From NCBI RefSeq assembly GCF_029603155.1, contig NZ_JAPMUA010000001.1, forward strand, positions 62,001-126,000: a stretch of DNA of 64,000 nt, read 5' to 3'. The notes beneath the pieces are model-generated. The model saw only the letters and a list, made by a program, of their open reading frames with translations, made no database searches and was not told the DNA's origin. This document shows, in pieces, positions 44,583 to 52,985 of this stretch. The position numbers and the translations under genes were made by a program. The stretch is from Galbibacter pacificus. GTDB taxonomy: Bacteria > Bacteroidota > Bacteroidia > Flavobacteriales > Flavobacteriaceae. Position 1 is the first letter of the stretch. Each line of letters starts with the position of its first letter.

Positions 44583-45274
44583 AATGGAAGGGTGAAGGTA
44601 TTACCGATGTTTTTTTTGACTTGGACCATACGCTATGGGATTTTGAAAAAAACTCCCAACTTACCTACGAAAAAATTTTTACCAGCAATAATGTAGCAAT
44701 TGACCTAACCGAATTTCTAGAGGTTTATGTTCCCAATAATTTTAGGCTATGGGAATTGTACCAGCAGGACAAAATAACAAAAGAGGATTTGCGGTACCAG
44801 CGCCTTAAAACAACTTTTGACGCCCTGGATATGGTTGTTTCTGATGAAATGATACTAAAACTATCAGATGAATATATAAAATACCTCTCTACGTACAATC
44901 ATTTATTTAACGATTCCATAGAAATACTGGAATACCTGTTCCCCAATTATAAACTTCATATCATTACCAATGGTTTTGCCGAAGTTCAGCAGGGAAAACT
45001 TAAAAACTCCAAGATAGACCATTATTTTCAGGTAATAATGAATTCCGAGACTGCAGGCGTTAAAAAACCAAACCCCATCATTTTTAAAATGGCATTGAAT
45101 CAGGCCAAGGTAAAGCCAGAAAAAGCCATTATGATAGGCGATAGTTACGAGGCAGACATCCTTGGTGCAAAAAACGTTGGCATGCACACGCTTTTCTATA
45201 CGCCCTTACATAAAAATATAAACATTAATACCCATAAAATTAACACGTTAAGGCAAATAAAAAACTATCTTTAA
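44579..45274 (+). CDS. yjjG: YjjG-like HAD-family noncanonical nucleotide phosphatase
   Basis: This 231-residue haloacid dehalogenase hydrolase has motif I as FFDLDHTLWDFEKNS, motif II as IITNGF, motif III as KKPNPIIF and motif IV as IGDSYEADILGAKN. The cap domain is alpha-helical as in YjjG and Nudix-type pyrimidine nucleotidases, which dephosphorylate noncanonical nucleoside monophosphates; the substrate here is inferred. Its ATG overlaps the preceding TGA (ATGA), so translation is coupled. Confidence 0.88.
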   Translation: MKWKGEGITDVFFDLDHTLWDFEKNSQLTYEKIFTSNNVAIDLTEFLEVYVPNNFRLWELYQQDKITKEDLRYQRLKTTFDALDMVVSDEMILKLSDEYIKYLSTYNHLFNDSIEILEYLFPNYKLHIITNGFAEVQQGKLKNSKIDHYFQVIMNSETAGVKKPNPIIFKMALNQAKVKPEKAIMIGDSYEADILGAKNVGMHTLFYTPLHKNININTHKINTLRQIKNYL

Positions 45275-45310
45275 TAAACAATACTTTGTTTTTTAAACCG
45301 TTTTATTTAC

Positions 45311-45883
45311 ATGCCAATACCAACTAAAAAATATAGGCCTTACTTATTGTTGTTGCTATGCAGTATGCTTTGGTGTTCTTGCGTAAAAGATGTAGATTTT
45401 AGCCAGGCCGAAGACTTCAGGTTAGAGCCCGTTATGGAGGTAAGCTTGGTTTATTTCGACCTCCCCGCTTCGTTAATTGGCGAAATACCGGATAATACAA
45501 CAGGCTATACCGTGAAAGATTCAACTAAAATAGAACTGTTCTCCGAGCCTTTCTTTGACGATAACCTGCAAAAAGCCACTTTTACTTTTGAGTTTACCAA
45601 CACCATAGAGCGTTCTTTTTCAGCAAATATAATTTTATACAACGAGGCCAATGTGCCCATAGACAGCATTCCTATTTCTATTGAAGCGTCTTCGGGAATC
45701 CCCATAAAGGTAACTTCTATTGTAACTTACAACGAGGCCGACATCCAAACAATAAAAAACATGGAAAGCCTGGAAGTGGTATTGTCCCTCGATAGTGGCA
45801 CCCCAAATTTGCAGCCCGATTCAGAAGGCGTGCTCGACCTTAAATCCGCAGGAACCTTTTTTATGTCAATAGATGACAAATAA
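45311..45883 (+). CDS. Lipoprotein of unknown function
   Basis: This 190-residue protein has a lipoprotein leader (LLLLLCSMLWCSCVKD, lipobox WCSC). The mature part is beta-rich (FRLEPVMEVSLVYFDLP, IERSFSANIILYNEANVPID) and resembles no family I can name. It overlaps the start of a DUF5723 barrel gene by 11 bases, which implies a linked envelope function. Confidence 0.8.
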   Translation: MPIPTKKYRPYLLLLLCSMLWCSCVKDVDFSQAEDFRLEPVMEVSLVYFDLPASLIGEIPDNTTGYTVKDSTKIELFSEPFFDDNLQKATFTFEFTNTIERSFSANIILYNEANVPIDSIPISIEASSGIPIKVTSIVTYNEADIQTIKNMESLEVVLSLDSGTPNLQPDSEGVLDLKSAGTFFMSIDDK

Positions 45884-47297
45884 ACAAGCAATAGCATTCC
45901 TCCTTTTTATATCGGGCATATGCACATATGCTCAAAACAAACAATTGCTGTACAATTTTACCGAAATCCCACAGTCGTTAATGGTCAATCCCGGCACCGC
46001 TATACAAAACAGAGGGTATTTTGGCATACCCGTGCTCTCGGGCATATATGTAAATGCAGGCTCAAGCAATATGTCGGTTTACGACCTTTTTGCTGATAAT
46101 GGCGTAGATTTTAACGCCAAGGTAAGCAATATGGTATATTCATTAAAGGCGGGGGACGTACAACGGGTTAACCAGCAATTAGAAGTGGTAAATATAGGCT
46201 TTAAAATAGGGGGGCATTTTGGTAAAAGTTACATTACCTTTGGCGCATACCAGGAAATAGATTTTTTTAACTATTGGCCAAAAGACCTAGCCATTTTAGC
46301 TTACGAAGGAAATGCCCCAAATATAGGTAGAGCCTTCAACTTATCGCACTTTAACGTAAAAGGAGAGCTGTTAACGGTATATCATGCCGGATACCATAAA
46401 AAGGTAAGCGACCGGTTTAGCTACGGGGTGCGCGGAAAAATATATTCCAGCATTATAGATTTTACTTCAACTAAAAATAGCGGTACGTTTATAACCACAG
46501 AGGGAGAAAATAACTTTTACAGGCATGCCTTGGTTTCAAATGTAGAAGTAAAAACTTCGGGCTATGCCAGTTTACGGGAAGACGACGTAAATGGTGGCCG
46601 GGACATTGTTAATAAAATGATGCCTAGGGCTTTTCTTGCCGGAAACTTGGGGCTGGGCATCGATTTTGGCATTACTTACAGCCCAAACGAAACATGGACT
46701 TACACGGCCAGTATTCAAGATTTGGGTTTTATATATCATAATAAAGACGTAGAGCGTTATACCTTAAAAGGGCAAGATGCTATTGAGGGTATAGAACTTC
46801 CGTTTGATGATATTTTTAACGATACCGGACTTTCCAACAATTGGCAGGAGCTTGTAGACGAGATAGAAGAAGCATTCCCCCGGGATACTATTCGGGATCC
46901 GTACACCACCATGAGGCCCGTAAAGTTAAATGCGGCCGCAATATATAATTTTGGGGGATACGCGGGAAAGAATGCGTGCGATTGTACTGCGTCTGGCTTC
47001 GATGGTTTGATAAATTCGGTAGGGTTACAGTTGTTTGCCGAAAAAAGGCCTAAACATCCCGAGGTAGCCCTTACCGCCTTTTACTACAGGAGGTTGGCAC
47101 AGGCATTGCGTATAAAGGCAACTTATACCGTCGATAAATTTTCAAAAAAGAACATCGGTCTTGGATTGTCAACGCATTTTGCTAACTTTAACTTCTATTT
47201 ATTGGCCGATAATTTGTTGGAATATTATAATTTAGCCAAAGCAAATAACGTATCAATACAGCTGGGATTTAACTATATATTCCCAATAAGAAACTAA
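45873..47297 (+). CDS. DUF5723 outer-membrane beta-barrel protein
   Basis: This 474-residue protein has a signal peptide (KQAIAFLLFISGICTYAQ) and a beta-barrel of alternating aromatic strands, with the DUF5723 features IPQSLMVNPGTAIQNRGYFG near the start and ...FNFYLLADNLLEYYNL, IQLGFNYIFPI near the end. It resembles FadL/PorV-type flavobacterial barrels. Ligand unknown. It overlaps the preceding lipoprotein gene and is followed 12 bp later by a secreted protein gene. Confidence 0.85.
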   Translation: MTNKQAIAFLLFISGICTYAQNKQLLYNFTEIPQSLMVNPGTAIQNRGYFGIPVLSGIYVNAGSSNMSVYDLFADNGVDFNAKVSNMVYSLKAGDVQRVNQQLEVVNIGFKIGGHFGKSYITFGAYQEIDFFNYWPKDLAILAYEGNAPNIGRAFNLSHFNVKGELLTVYHAGYHKKVSDRFSYGVRGKIYSSIIDFTSTKNSGTFITTEGENNFYRHALVSNVEVKTSGYASLREDDVNGGRDIVNKMMPRAFLAGNLGLGIDFGITYSPNETWTYTASIQDLGFIYHNKDVERYTLKGQDAIEGIELPFDDIFNDTGLSNNWQELVDEIEEAFPRDTIRDPYTTMRPVKLNAAAIYNFGGYAGKNACDCTASGFDGLINSVGLQLFAEKRPKHPEVALTAFYYRRLAQALRIKATYTVDKFSKKNIGLGLSTHFANFNFYLLADNLLEYYNLAKANNVSIQLGFNYIFPIRN

Positions 47298-47309
47298 AAT
47301 TTTTTTTAA

Positions 47310-48104
47310 ATGAAGAAGCTATTATTTTTAGGGTTGGTTTTTATGTCAATTTCAATCCTTGCACAAGAAAATGTAAACAACTACAAATACATTATCGTTC
47401 CAAAAAAGTTCGATTTTTTAAAGGAAGCAAATAAATATAGGGTCAATACCTATACCAAGTTTATGTTCGAAAAGGCTGGCTTTAACGCCATTTATGACGA
47501 CCAAAAACCGGCCGACCTATTGGCAAACCCTTGTTTGGGCCTAAAGGCAAACGTACTGGATAACTCCAACCTGTTTACAACCAAAATGAACGTCACCTTG
47601 GAAAATTGCCAAGGGGCCATTATATACACTTCAGACGAAGGGAAAAGTAAAATAAAGGAATATGAAGGCGCATACCAGGAAGCCCTTGAAAATGCTTTTG
47701 TTTCCATTAAAGGCCTAAACTATAACTACCAGCCCGTAGAGAACACCCAAGTATACGTTCCCTCGCAAACCAATACCGTTCCCGCAACAACAGCGGCGGT
47801 GGCGGTTACGGCAAACACGGCTGCCAATCAGGCAACAAACGTAACACCACAAACCACGGCACCGGCAACGGCCACTTCAGTAGAAACCAATAGCAACACC
47901 CTGTTCGCGCAACCTATAAACAACGGTTACCAATTGGTAGACACCACGCCAAAGGTTGTTTTTAAAATAACAAAAACCACGCAGCCAAACTATTACATCA
48001 TTCAGGACAAAAATGGTTTCCTTTATCAAAAAGATGGCAAATGGATAGCCGAATATTACGAAGGCGACGAGCTAAAAAAGCAGGAACTGCAAATAAAGTT
48101 TTAG
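47310..48104 (+). CDS. Secreted protein with Thr/Ala-rich linker, unknown function
   Basis: This 264-residue protein has a signal peptide (KKLLFLGLVFMSISILAQ), a folded N-terminal domain (residues 20-140: NNYKYIIVPKKFDFL, ENCQGAIIYTSDEGKSK), then a low-complexity linker of Thr, Ala, Val and Asn (about 150-195), and a short beta-rich C-terminal domain (YYIIQDKNGFLYQKDGKW). No family is recognised. It is the third gene of the envelope trio, followed by a terminator. Confidence 0.78.
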   Translation: MKKLLFLGLVFMSISILAQENVNNYKYIIVPKKFDFLKEANKYRVNTYTKFMFEKAGFNAIYDDQKPADLLANPCLGLKANVLDNSNLFTTKMNVTLENCQGAIIYTSDEGKSKIKEYEGAYQEALENAFVSIKGLNYNYQPVENTQVYVPSQTNTVPATTAAVAVTANTAANQATNVTPQTTAPATATSVETNSNTLFAQPINNGYQLVDTTPKVVFKITKTTQPNYYIIQDKNGFLYQKDGKWIAEYYEGDELKKQELQIKF

Positions 48105-48156
48105 GCATTCCGTATTAAAATAATTGCCCCCAAAGGGCATATAAATAAAAATGAAC

Positions 48157-48196
48157 AAAAAACCTCAAGATTTTCATAGGTCTTGAGGTTTTTTCA
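48157..48196 (+). terminator. Terminator of the envelope trio
   Basis: A perfect 14-bp stem (AAAAAACCTCAAGA/TCTTGAGGTTTTTT) with a 10-base loop ends in a T-run. Confidence 0.82.
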
Positions 48197-48377
48197 TTTC
48201 TACCAAAAAAAGATATAGAAAGGCGCACTAGCTATCCATACAGGCATATATAGAACAGGCAGGATAAATTGACATACCGGCACAAACCCAACTGCCAATG
48301 GTATCAATATACTATTTTGTAACCAAAATGGTCAATACATAGTCAAACCCTCAAAATCAATAATTAAAAACCAAGAA

Positions 48378-49457
48378 ATGAAAAACACATTCTTTTTAAA
48401 ATGCCTGTTAACAGTAACTTCTATTTTCTTCCTTAATTATCAATCTATTTGCCATGCCCAAAATATACAGTCCAATATAGATAGTTTGTTGCAAAAACAG
48501 TATCGCCCGCATGAAACCGGGGCCAGCTTCCTTATCGCCAAAAAGGGAAAGATTATATACAAAAAAGCATTTGGCCTCTCCAACCTTGAATTAAACGTTC
48601 CTATGGAGCCCGATAATGTTTTCGAAATCGGTTCCATAACAAAACAGTTTACGGCCATAGCCATTTTAATGCTCATGGAAGAAGGCAAATTGAATTTAGA
48701 AGACACCATAACCAAATTCATCCCAGATTATCCTCACGGAAATAAAATTACAATACATCATTTATTGACCCATACTTCTGGAATTAAAGACTTTACCAGT
48801 GTTGATGGATTGAATGAAATATCAAAAAAAGACATGACGCCAACAGCACTCATTAATTTTTTTAAAAACGAGCCAATGGACTTTTTACCGGGTCAACAAT
48901 ACAAATATTCAAACTCCGGTTACATTCTACTGGGTTACATAATAGAAACAGTCTCTGCAGAAAGTTATGCCCATTTTATTGAGCAGCATATATTTAAAAA
49001 ACTACAATTAAAAAACACCTATTATGCCAGCCATAAAAAAATTATAAACAACAGGGCTTCGGGATATCAAAAAAAAGACGGTAAGTATATAAACAATACC
49101 TACATAAGCTTCTCTTTGCCATACTCGGCAGGGTCCATTATGTCTACCGTAACCGATATGTACAAATGGAATCAGGCTATAAAGGACAACTTGTTAATCA
49201 GTAAACAAACCACCAAGAAAGCATTTACAAATTATACGTTAAACAATGGAACGCATATCGACTATGGCTATGGCTGGCACATTAAAACAAAAAACAACGT
49301 GCAGCGTTATGAGCATGGTGGTTCCATTTTCGGCTACAAGTCAATGGGGGTTTATTTGCCCGCGCAAGATATTTATGTAATCGGGTTGACCAACTGCAAC
49401 TGCAATTCGCCAACACAAATTACAAAGGAAATAGCCCAACTGGTTGCAGAAAATTAA
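48378..49457 (+). CDS. Serine hydrolase (class C beta-lactamase/D-peptidase family)
   Basis: This 359-residue exported hydrolase (signal peptide to about residue 28) has the penicillin-binding fold. The nucleophile is Ser86 in SITK (86-89), the second motif is YSN (KYSNSGYILLGY), and the third motif is HGG (YEHGGSIFGYKSM) in place of KTG. This suite suggests a peptidase or esterase acting on D-amino-acid peptides rather than a lactamase. It lies alone on the plus strand. Confidence 0.87.
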   Translation: MKNTFFLKCLLTVTSIFFLNYQSICHAQNIQSNIDSLLQKQYRPHETGASFLIAKKGKIIYKKAFGLSNLELNVPMEPDNVFEIGSITKQFTAIAILMLMEEGKLNLEDTITKFIPDYPHGNKITIHHLLTHTSGIKDFTSVDGLNEISKKDMTPTALINFFKNEPMDFLPGQQYKYSNSGYILLGYIIETVSAESYAHFIEQHIFKKLQLKNTYYASHKKIINNRASGYQKKDGKYINNTYISFSLPYSAGSIMSTVTDMYKWNQAIKDNLLISKQTTKKAFTNYTLNNGTHIDYGYGWHIKTKNNVQRYEHGGSIFGYKSMGVYLPAQDIYVIGLTNCNCNSPTQITKEIAQLVAEN

Positions 49458-49848
49458 ATTTAAATACAGGGGAAGCCGTTAAATTAAACACGACAACCAC
49501 TCAATCTTCAATACAAGAAATGGACTGTTTTATAGGAAGTTTTTCTGCTGAAGGCCTTCCTATAGGACATTTCATAAAAACAGCATAACAATCATTCAAA
49601 TTAAAAATCGTAAAATAAGGGTTATATGAACAAAAAGAAGAAGTAGATCGGTAAATAGGATTCTTACATGTTCATTTAGCATTCTCGCATGCGCCAAAAA
49701 GGAAATTTGTACCAACAAAAAAGGCGAGGGCACATTGGCTCAATACGTGGGCATTTGCAAGTGGGGCAATGTAAAAGTTACAGTAGTAAACAGGAGTTGT
49801 GTATATATTAGCACATACTACAATAAGCATATGGGCAAAGCATAATGC
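49458..49848. other. Intergenic region with a possible broken lipoprotein gene
   Basis: Between the serine hydrolase and rarA is a 391-bp spacer. The right half (49626-49845) carries the remnant listed separately. The left half contains TATAGGAAG and TTCCTATA inverted around a 17-base spacer near 49533-49566, a weak hairpin that may terminate the hydrolase transcript. Confidence 0.4.
49626..49845 (+). pseudogene. Possible frameshifted small lipoprotein remnant
   Basis: An ATG at 49626 encodes MNKKKK and a stop. One base shifted, an open stretch reads NRILTCSFSILACAKKEICT, whose SILAC resembles a lipobox, then continues KGEGTLAQYVGICKWGNVKV and ends with TAA at 49845. Together they look like a short lipoprotein leader and body split by a frameshift. 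No clear family match; low confidence. Confidence 0.3.
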
Positions 49849-51126
49849 CTAATAGCCATATTTATTTTTCCAACGGTTCTTTAAAAAATCCCTTAAAGCA
49901 TTTTCTCGTTGGTTGTTCCCGGGATTGTAGAAAGTAGTGTTCTCCAATTTTTGCGGAAGAAACTCTTGCTCCACAAAATTATTGTTGTAACTATGTGCAT
50001 ATTTATAATCTTCGCCATAGCCAAGTTCTTTCATAAGTTTTGTAGGTGCATTTCTTAGATGAAGCGGAATAGAAAGGTCGCCTGTTTGCTTAACGGCCGT
50101 TACGGCCTTGTTAATGGCCTCGTAAGAAGCGTTGCTTTTTGGAGATGTGGCCAAATAAACTGCACATTGGCTTAAAATAATACGTGCTTCCGGATAACCA
50201 ATAGTGGTAACCGCTTGAAATGTATTGTTGGCAATAACCAGAGCAGTGGGATTTGCGTTGCCAATATCTTCAGAGGCGGCAATAAGCATCCTTCTGGCAA
50301 TAAATTTTACATCTTCGCCACCCTCTATCATACGGGCAAGCCAATACACGGCACCATTGGGGTCGCTACCCCTGATAGACTTAATAAAAGCCGAGACGAT
50401 ATCGTAATGTTGTTCGCCGGTTTTATCATAGCGTACAATATTCTTCTGTACCTTTTTCATTACCAAGCCATCGGTAATGGTAATGGCATCTTTATCTTCA
50501 GAATTAATAACCAGCTCAAAAATATTTAGCAGTTTTCTTCCGTCACCGCCAGAAAGCCTCAGCAGAGCCTCGGTTTCTTTTAAGTTAATGCTTTTTTCTT
50601 TCAGCAAACGGTCTTCTTCAATTGCCCGCTTCAAAAGTGCTTCCAGGTCTTCCTTGTTAAAGGCGTTCAAAATATAAACCTGGCAACGGGAGAGCAGGGC
50701 GGGAATTACCTCAAAGCTTGGATTTTCGGTAGTGGCGCCAATAAGCGTTACCCAACCTTTTTCAACGGCGCCCAAAAGCGAGTCTTGCTGCGATTTACTA
50801 AACCTATGAATCTCGTCTATAAACAAAATAGGGTTCTTGGCTGTAAAAAGTCCGCCACTTTGCTTTGCCTTGTCAATAACTTCCCGTATATCTTTTACGC
50901 CGCTGTTAATAGCACTCAAGGTATAAAAAGGCCTTTTGCTCTCATGGGCTATAATATTTGCCAATGTAGTTTTTCCGGTGCCGGGAGGGCCCCATAAAAT
51001 TAATGAAGGAATGGCCCCTTTTTTAATTTGGGACGTTAAAGAGCCGTCGTCGCCAACCAAATGTTTTTGACTAATGTATTCTTCTAAACTTTTAGGGCGT
51101 ATACGTTCTGCTAAAGGTTCATTCAT
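49849..51126 (-). CDS. rarA: Replication-associated recombination protein RarA (MgsA)
   Basis: RarA is an AAA+ ATPase of the clamp-loader class acting at stalled forks. The 425-residue protein has Walker A GPPGTGKT (46-53), Walker B LFIDEIHRFSKSQQDSLL, sensor 1 IGATTENPSFEV and the C-terminal tetramerisation domain (YLARMIEGGEDVKFIARRML). It starts PLAERIRPKSLEEYISQKH. It is a single gene divergent from the rhomboid gene. Confidence 0.97.
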   Translation of the reverse strand: MNEPLAERIRPKSLEEYISQKHLVGDDGSLTSQIKKGAIPSLILWGPPGTGKTTLANIIAHESKRPFYTLSAINSGVKDIREVIDKAKQSGGLFTAKNPILFIDEIHRFSKSQQDSLLGAVEKGWVTLIGATTENPSFEVIPALLSRCQVYILNAFNKEDLEALLKRAIEEDRLLKEKSINLKETEALLRLSGGDGRKLLNIFELVINSEDKDAITITDGLVMKKVQKNIVRYDKTGEQHYDIVSAFIKSIRGSDPNGAVYWLARMIEGGEDVKFIARRMLIAASEDIGNANPTALVIANNTFQAVTTIGYPEARIILSQCAVYLATSPKSNASYEAINKAVTAVKQTGDLSIPLHLRNAPTKLMKELGYGEDYKYAHSYNNNFVEQEFLPQKLENTTFYNPGNNQRENALRDFLKNRWKNKYGY

Positions 51127-51222
51127 AATCCAAAATTACAATTATAACTACAAGGGCTCAACTATATTTCTGACAATTTATCAGTAAATTTAAACTGGTT
51201 CTAATTTTGATAGGGATTGGAC

Positions 51223-51987
51223 ATGCAAAAAGACGACAGTTTAAACTTTTCTTTATGGATGCTTATATACCCGCTCTTTTTTGGCCTTGCCATTTGGGGT
51301 GTGTATTGGTTTGAGTTAAACTTTGGCTTCGATTTTTCCGATTATGGAATATACCCACGGAGTTTTAAAGGGCTCAGGGGCATTTTTTTTAGCCCATTTA
51401 TCCATGGTTCCGTAAGTCATTTGTACAGCAACACCCTTCCTTTAATGATATTAAGTGCCGCACTTTTTTATTTTTATAACAAAATAAGTTGGAAGGTAAT
51501 TCTCTTGGGCATCCTTTTTAGCGGCCTGCTAACATGGTTCATCGGGAGGCCTTCTCATCATATTGGCGCTAGCGGACTTATTTACGTGCTGGTAAGTTTT
51601 ATATTTTTTAAAGGCATTATAGCCAAAAACAAACGTCTAATAGCATTGTCTCTGGTCACGGTTTTTTCATACGGCAGCATGTTCTGGTTTATATTTCCCA
51701 TAAAAGAAGAAATTTCCTGGGAAGGGCACCTTTCTGGGTTTATGGTGGGATTGGCACTAGCATTTATATTCAAAAACGAAGTCCTTCGCAAGGAAACATA
51801 CGAATGGGAGCACGAAGATTTTGACGAAGCCAGCGACCCTTTTTTAAAGCACTTCGACCAGGATGGCAATTTTATTGAAAATACAGTAGATGAAGCCGAA
51901 GCATTAGGGCAGGATAACAATTCTATATCGATTACCTATCATTATATTGAAAAGGGCAAAGAAAAAGATTCCAATGAATCAAAATAG
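51223..51987 (+). CDS. Rhomboid-family intramembrane serine protease
   Basis: This protein of about 254 residues has six membrane helices. The catalytic serine lies in HIGASGLIYVLVSF (GASG motif) and the catalytic histidine in WEGHLSGFMVGLAL. An upstream HGSVSHLYSNTLPL is the rhomboid loop. The last 70 residues form an acidic cytosolic tail. The start ATG is at 51223; the TTG two codons earlier is unlikely. Substrate unknown. It is divergent from rarA and convergent with rlmB. Confidence 0.9.
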   Translation: MQKDDSLNFSLWMLIYPLFFGLAIWGVYWFELNFGFDFSDYGIYPRSFKGLRGIFFSPFIHGSVSHLYSNTLPLMILSAALFYFYNKISWKVILLGILFSGLLTWFIGRPSHHIGASGLIYVLVSFIFFKGIIAKNKRLIALSLVTVFSYGSMFWFIFPIKEEISWEGHLSGFMVGLALAFIFKNEVLRKETYEWEHEDFDEASDPFLKHFDQDGNFIENTVDEAEALGQDNNSISITYHYIEKGKEKDSNESK

Positions 51988-52043
51988 AAAGGCCTTTAAA
52001 ACAAAAAAATAGAGAAAAGCCGGGTTATACAGGATAATTTGTT

Positions 52044-52778
52044 TTACAAACGTTGCCTTACCACTTCATACAAAAAAGCACCACAAGCCACCGAAACATT
52101 CAAAGACTCGATTTCCCCCAAAAGCGGCAGCTTTGCCTTTTGGTCAGCAACCTTTAGGATAGAAGGGGAGATGCCCGCATCTTCAGAACCCATTACAATT
52201 GCAGTTGGCAGTGAAAAATTGGCATCATAAACAGTGTTGTCTGTTTTTTCGGTAGCCGCAACAATTTGAATCCCCGACGCCTGCATATGGAAAACGGCAT
52301 CCTTAATATGGTCTACCTTGCAAATGGGCACTTTAAATACTGCCCCGGCCGAAGTTTTTACGGTATCGGCAGTAACGGGAGCCGCTCCTTTTTTCTGAAT
52401 AATTATCCCGTGCACGCCAGTGCATTCGGCGGTACGTATTATGGCACCAAAGTTTCGCACATCCGACAATTGGTCCAACAACAAGAACAATGGCGTAACA
52501 CCCGATTCTATAGTCTGCATAACCAAATTGTCAAGGTCGTGAAACTCAATGGGCGAAATATTGGCAACAACCCCTTGATGATTTTTTTTGGTAAGCCGGT
52601 TAAGCTTTTCAACGGGTACATAAGCTTTATTAATATCGTTTTTCTTGATAAGCTTGTCAAGCTCATGAAACAGGTTTCCTTGCAATCCTTTTTGAACAAA
52701 GACCTTATCTATTGTTTTACCCGATTGAATGGCTTCCATAACCGCGCGGATACCAAAAATTTGATAGTTGTTTTCCAT
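52044..52778 (-). CDS. rlmB: 23S rRNA 2'-O-methyltransferase RlmB (SpoU family)
   Basis: RlmB methylates the ribose of G2251 in 23S rRNA. I trim the long frame to the ATG at 52778 (MENNYQIFGIRAVMEAIQSG), where homologues begin, giving 244 residues. SpoU motifs: DQLSDVRNFGAIIRTAEC, LPTAIVMGSEDAGIS, and LNVSVACGAFLYEVVRQR. The TACTTTTG box ends only four bases before the ATG, so the mRNA may be leaderless. It lies downstream of the SusD gene but after its terminator. Confidence 0.92.
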   Translation of the reverse strand: MENNYQIFGIRAVMEAIQSGKTIDKVFVQKGLQGNLFHELDKLIKKNDINKAYVPVEKLNRLTKKNHQGVVANISPIEFHDLDNLVMQTIESGVTPLFLLLDQLSDVRNFGAIIRTAECTGVHGIIIQKKGAAPVTADTVKTSAGAVFKVPICKVDHIKDAVFHMQASGIQIVAATEKTDNTVYDANFSLPTAIVMGSEDAGISPSILKVADQKAKLPLLGEIESLNVSVACGAFLYEVVRQRL

Positions 52779-52782
52779 GTGG

Positions 52783-52790
52783 CAAAAGTA
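52783..52790 (-). promoter_or_regulatory. TAnnTTTG box for rlmB, nearly on the start codon
   Basis: TACTTTTG on the minus strand is followed by CCAC and the ATG. With the usual 4-8 base distance to the start site the transcript would have almost no leader. Confidence 0.55.
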
Positions 52791-52848
52791 CATGATTTTT
52801 TTTATTGGGAATTTAGTAAAGCACTCAATATAAAAAATCATGTACTTT
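52785..52848. repeat. 17-bp perfect inverted repeat over the rlmB promoter
   Basis: AAAGTACATGATTTTTT (52785-52801) and AAAAAATCATGTACTTT (52832-52848) are exact inverted copies separated by 30 bp. The left arm contains the rlmB TACTTT box. It may be an operator or structured element. Confidence 0.6.
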
Positions 52849-52917
52849 CCTGAAGTGAAACCAAAATTCATACTTTTTTGAAATGGATTTTTTAGTTTTA
52901 CAGAAGAAAAGCCCATA

Positions 52918-52950
52918 AAAAAACCACCTCATCTCGAGGTGGTTTTAATT
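52918..52950 (-). terminator. Terminator after the first SusCD pair
   Basis: AAAACCACCTC/GAGGTGGTTTT, an 11-bp stem with a 5-base loop, is followed by T residues on the minus strand. Confidence 0.8.
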
Positions 52951-52985
52951 TTATAAAATGGTTATGTTTTTTTTACTAATAAATA

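Noticed and set aside
52266..52853. A 195-codon plus-strand frame over rlmB
   Set aside because: It is antisense to the conserved SpoU domain and crosses the rlmB promoter repeat.
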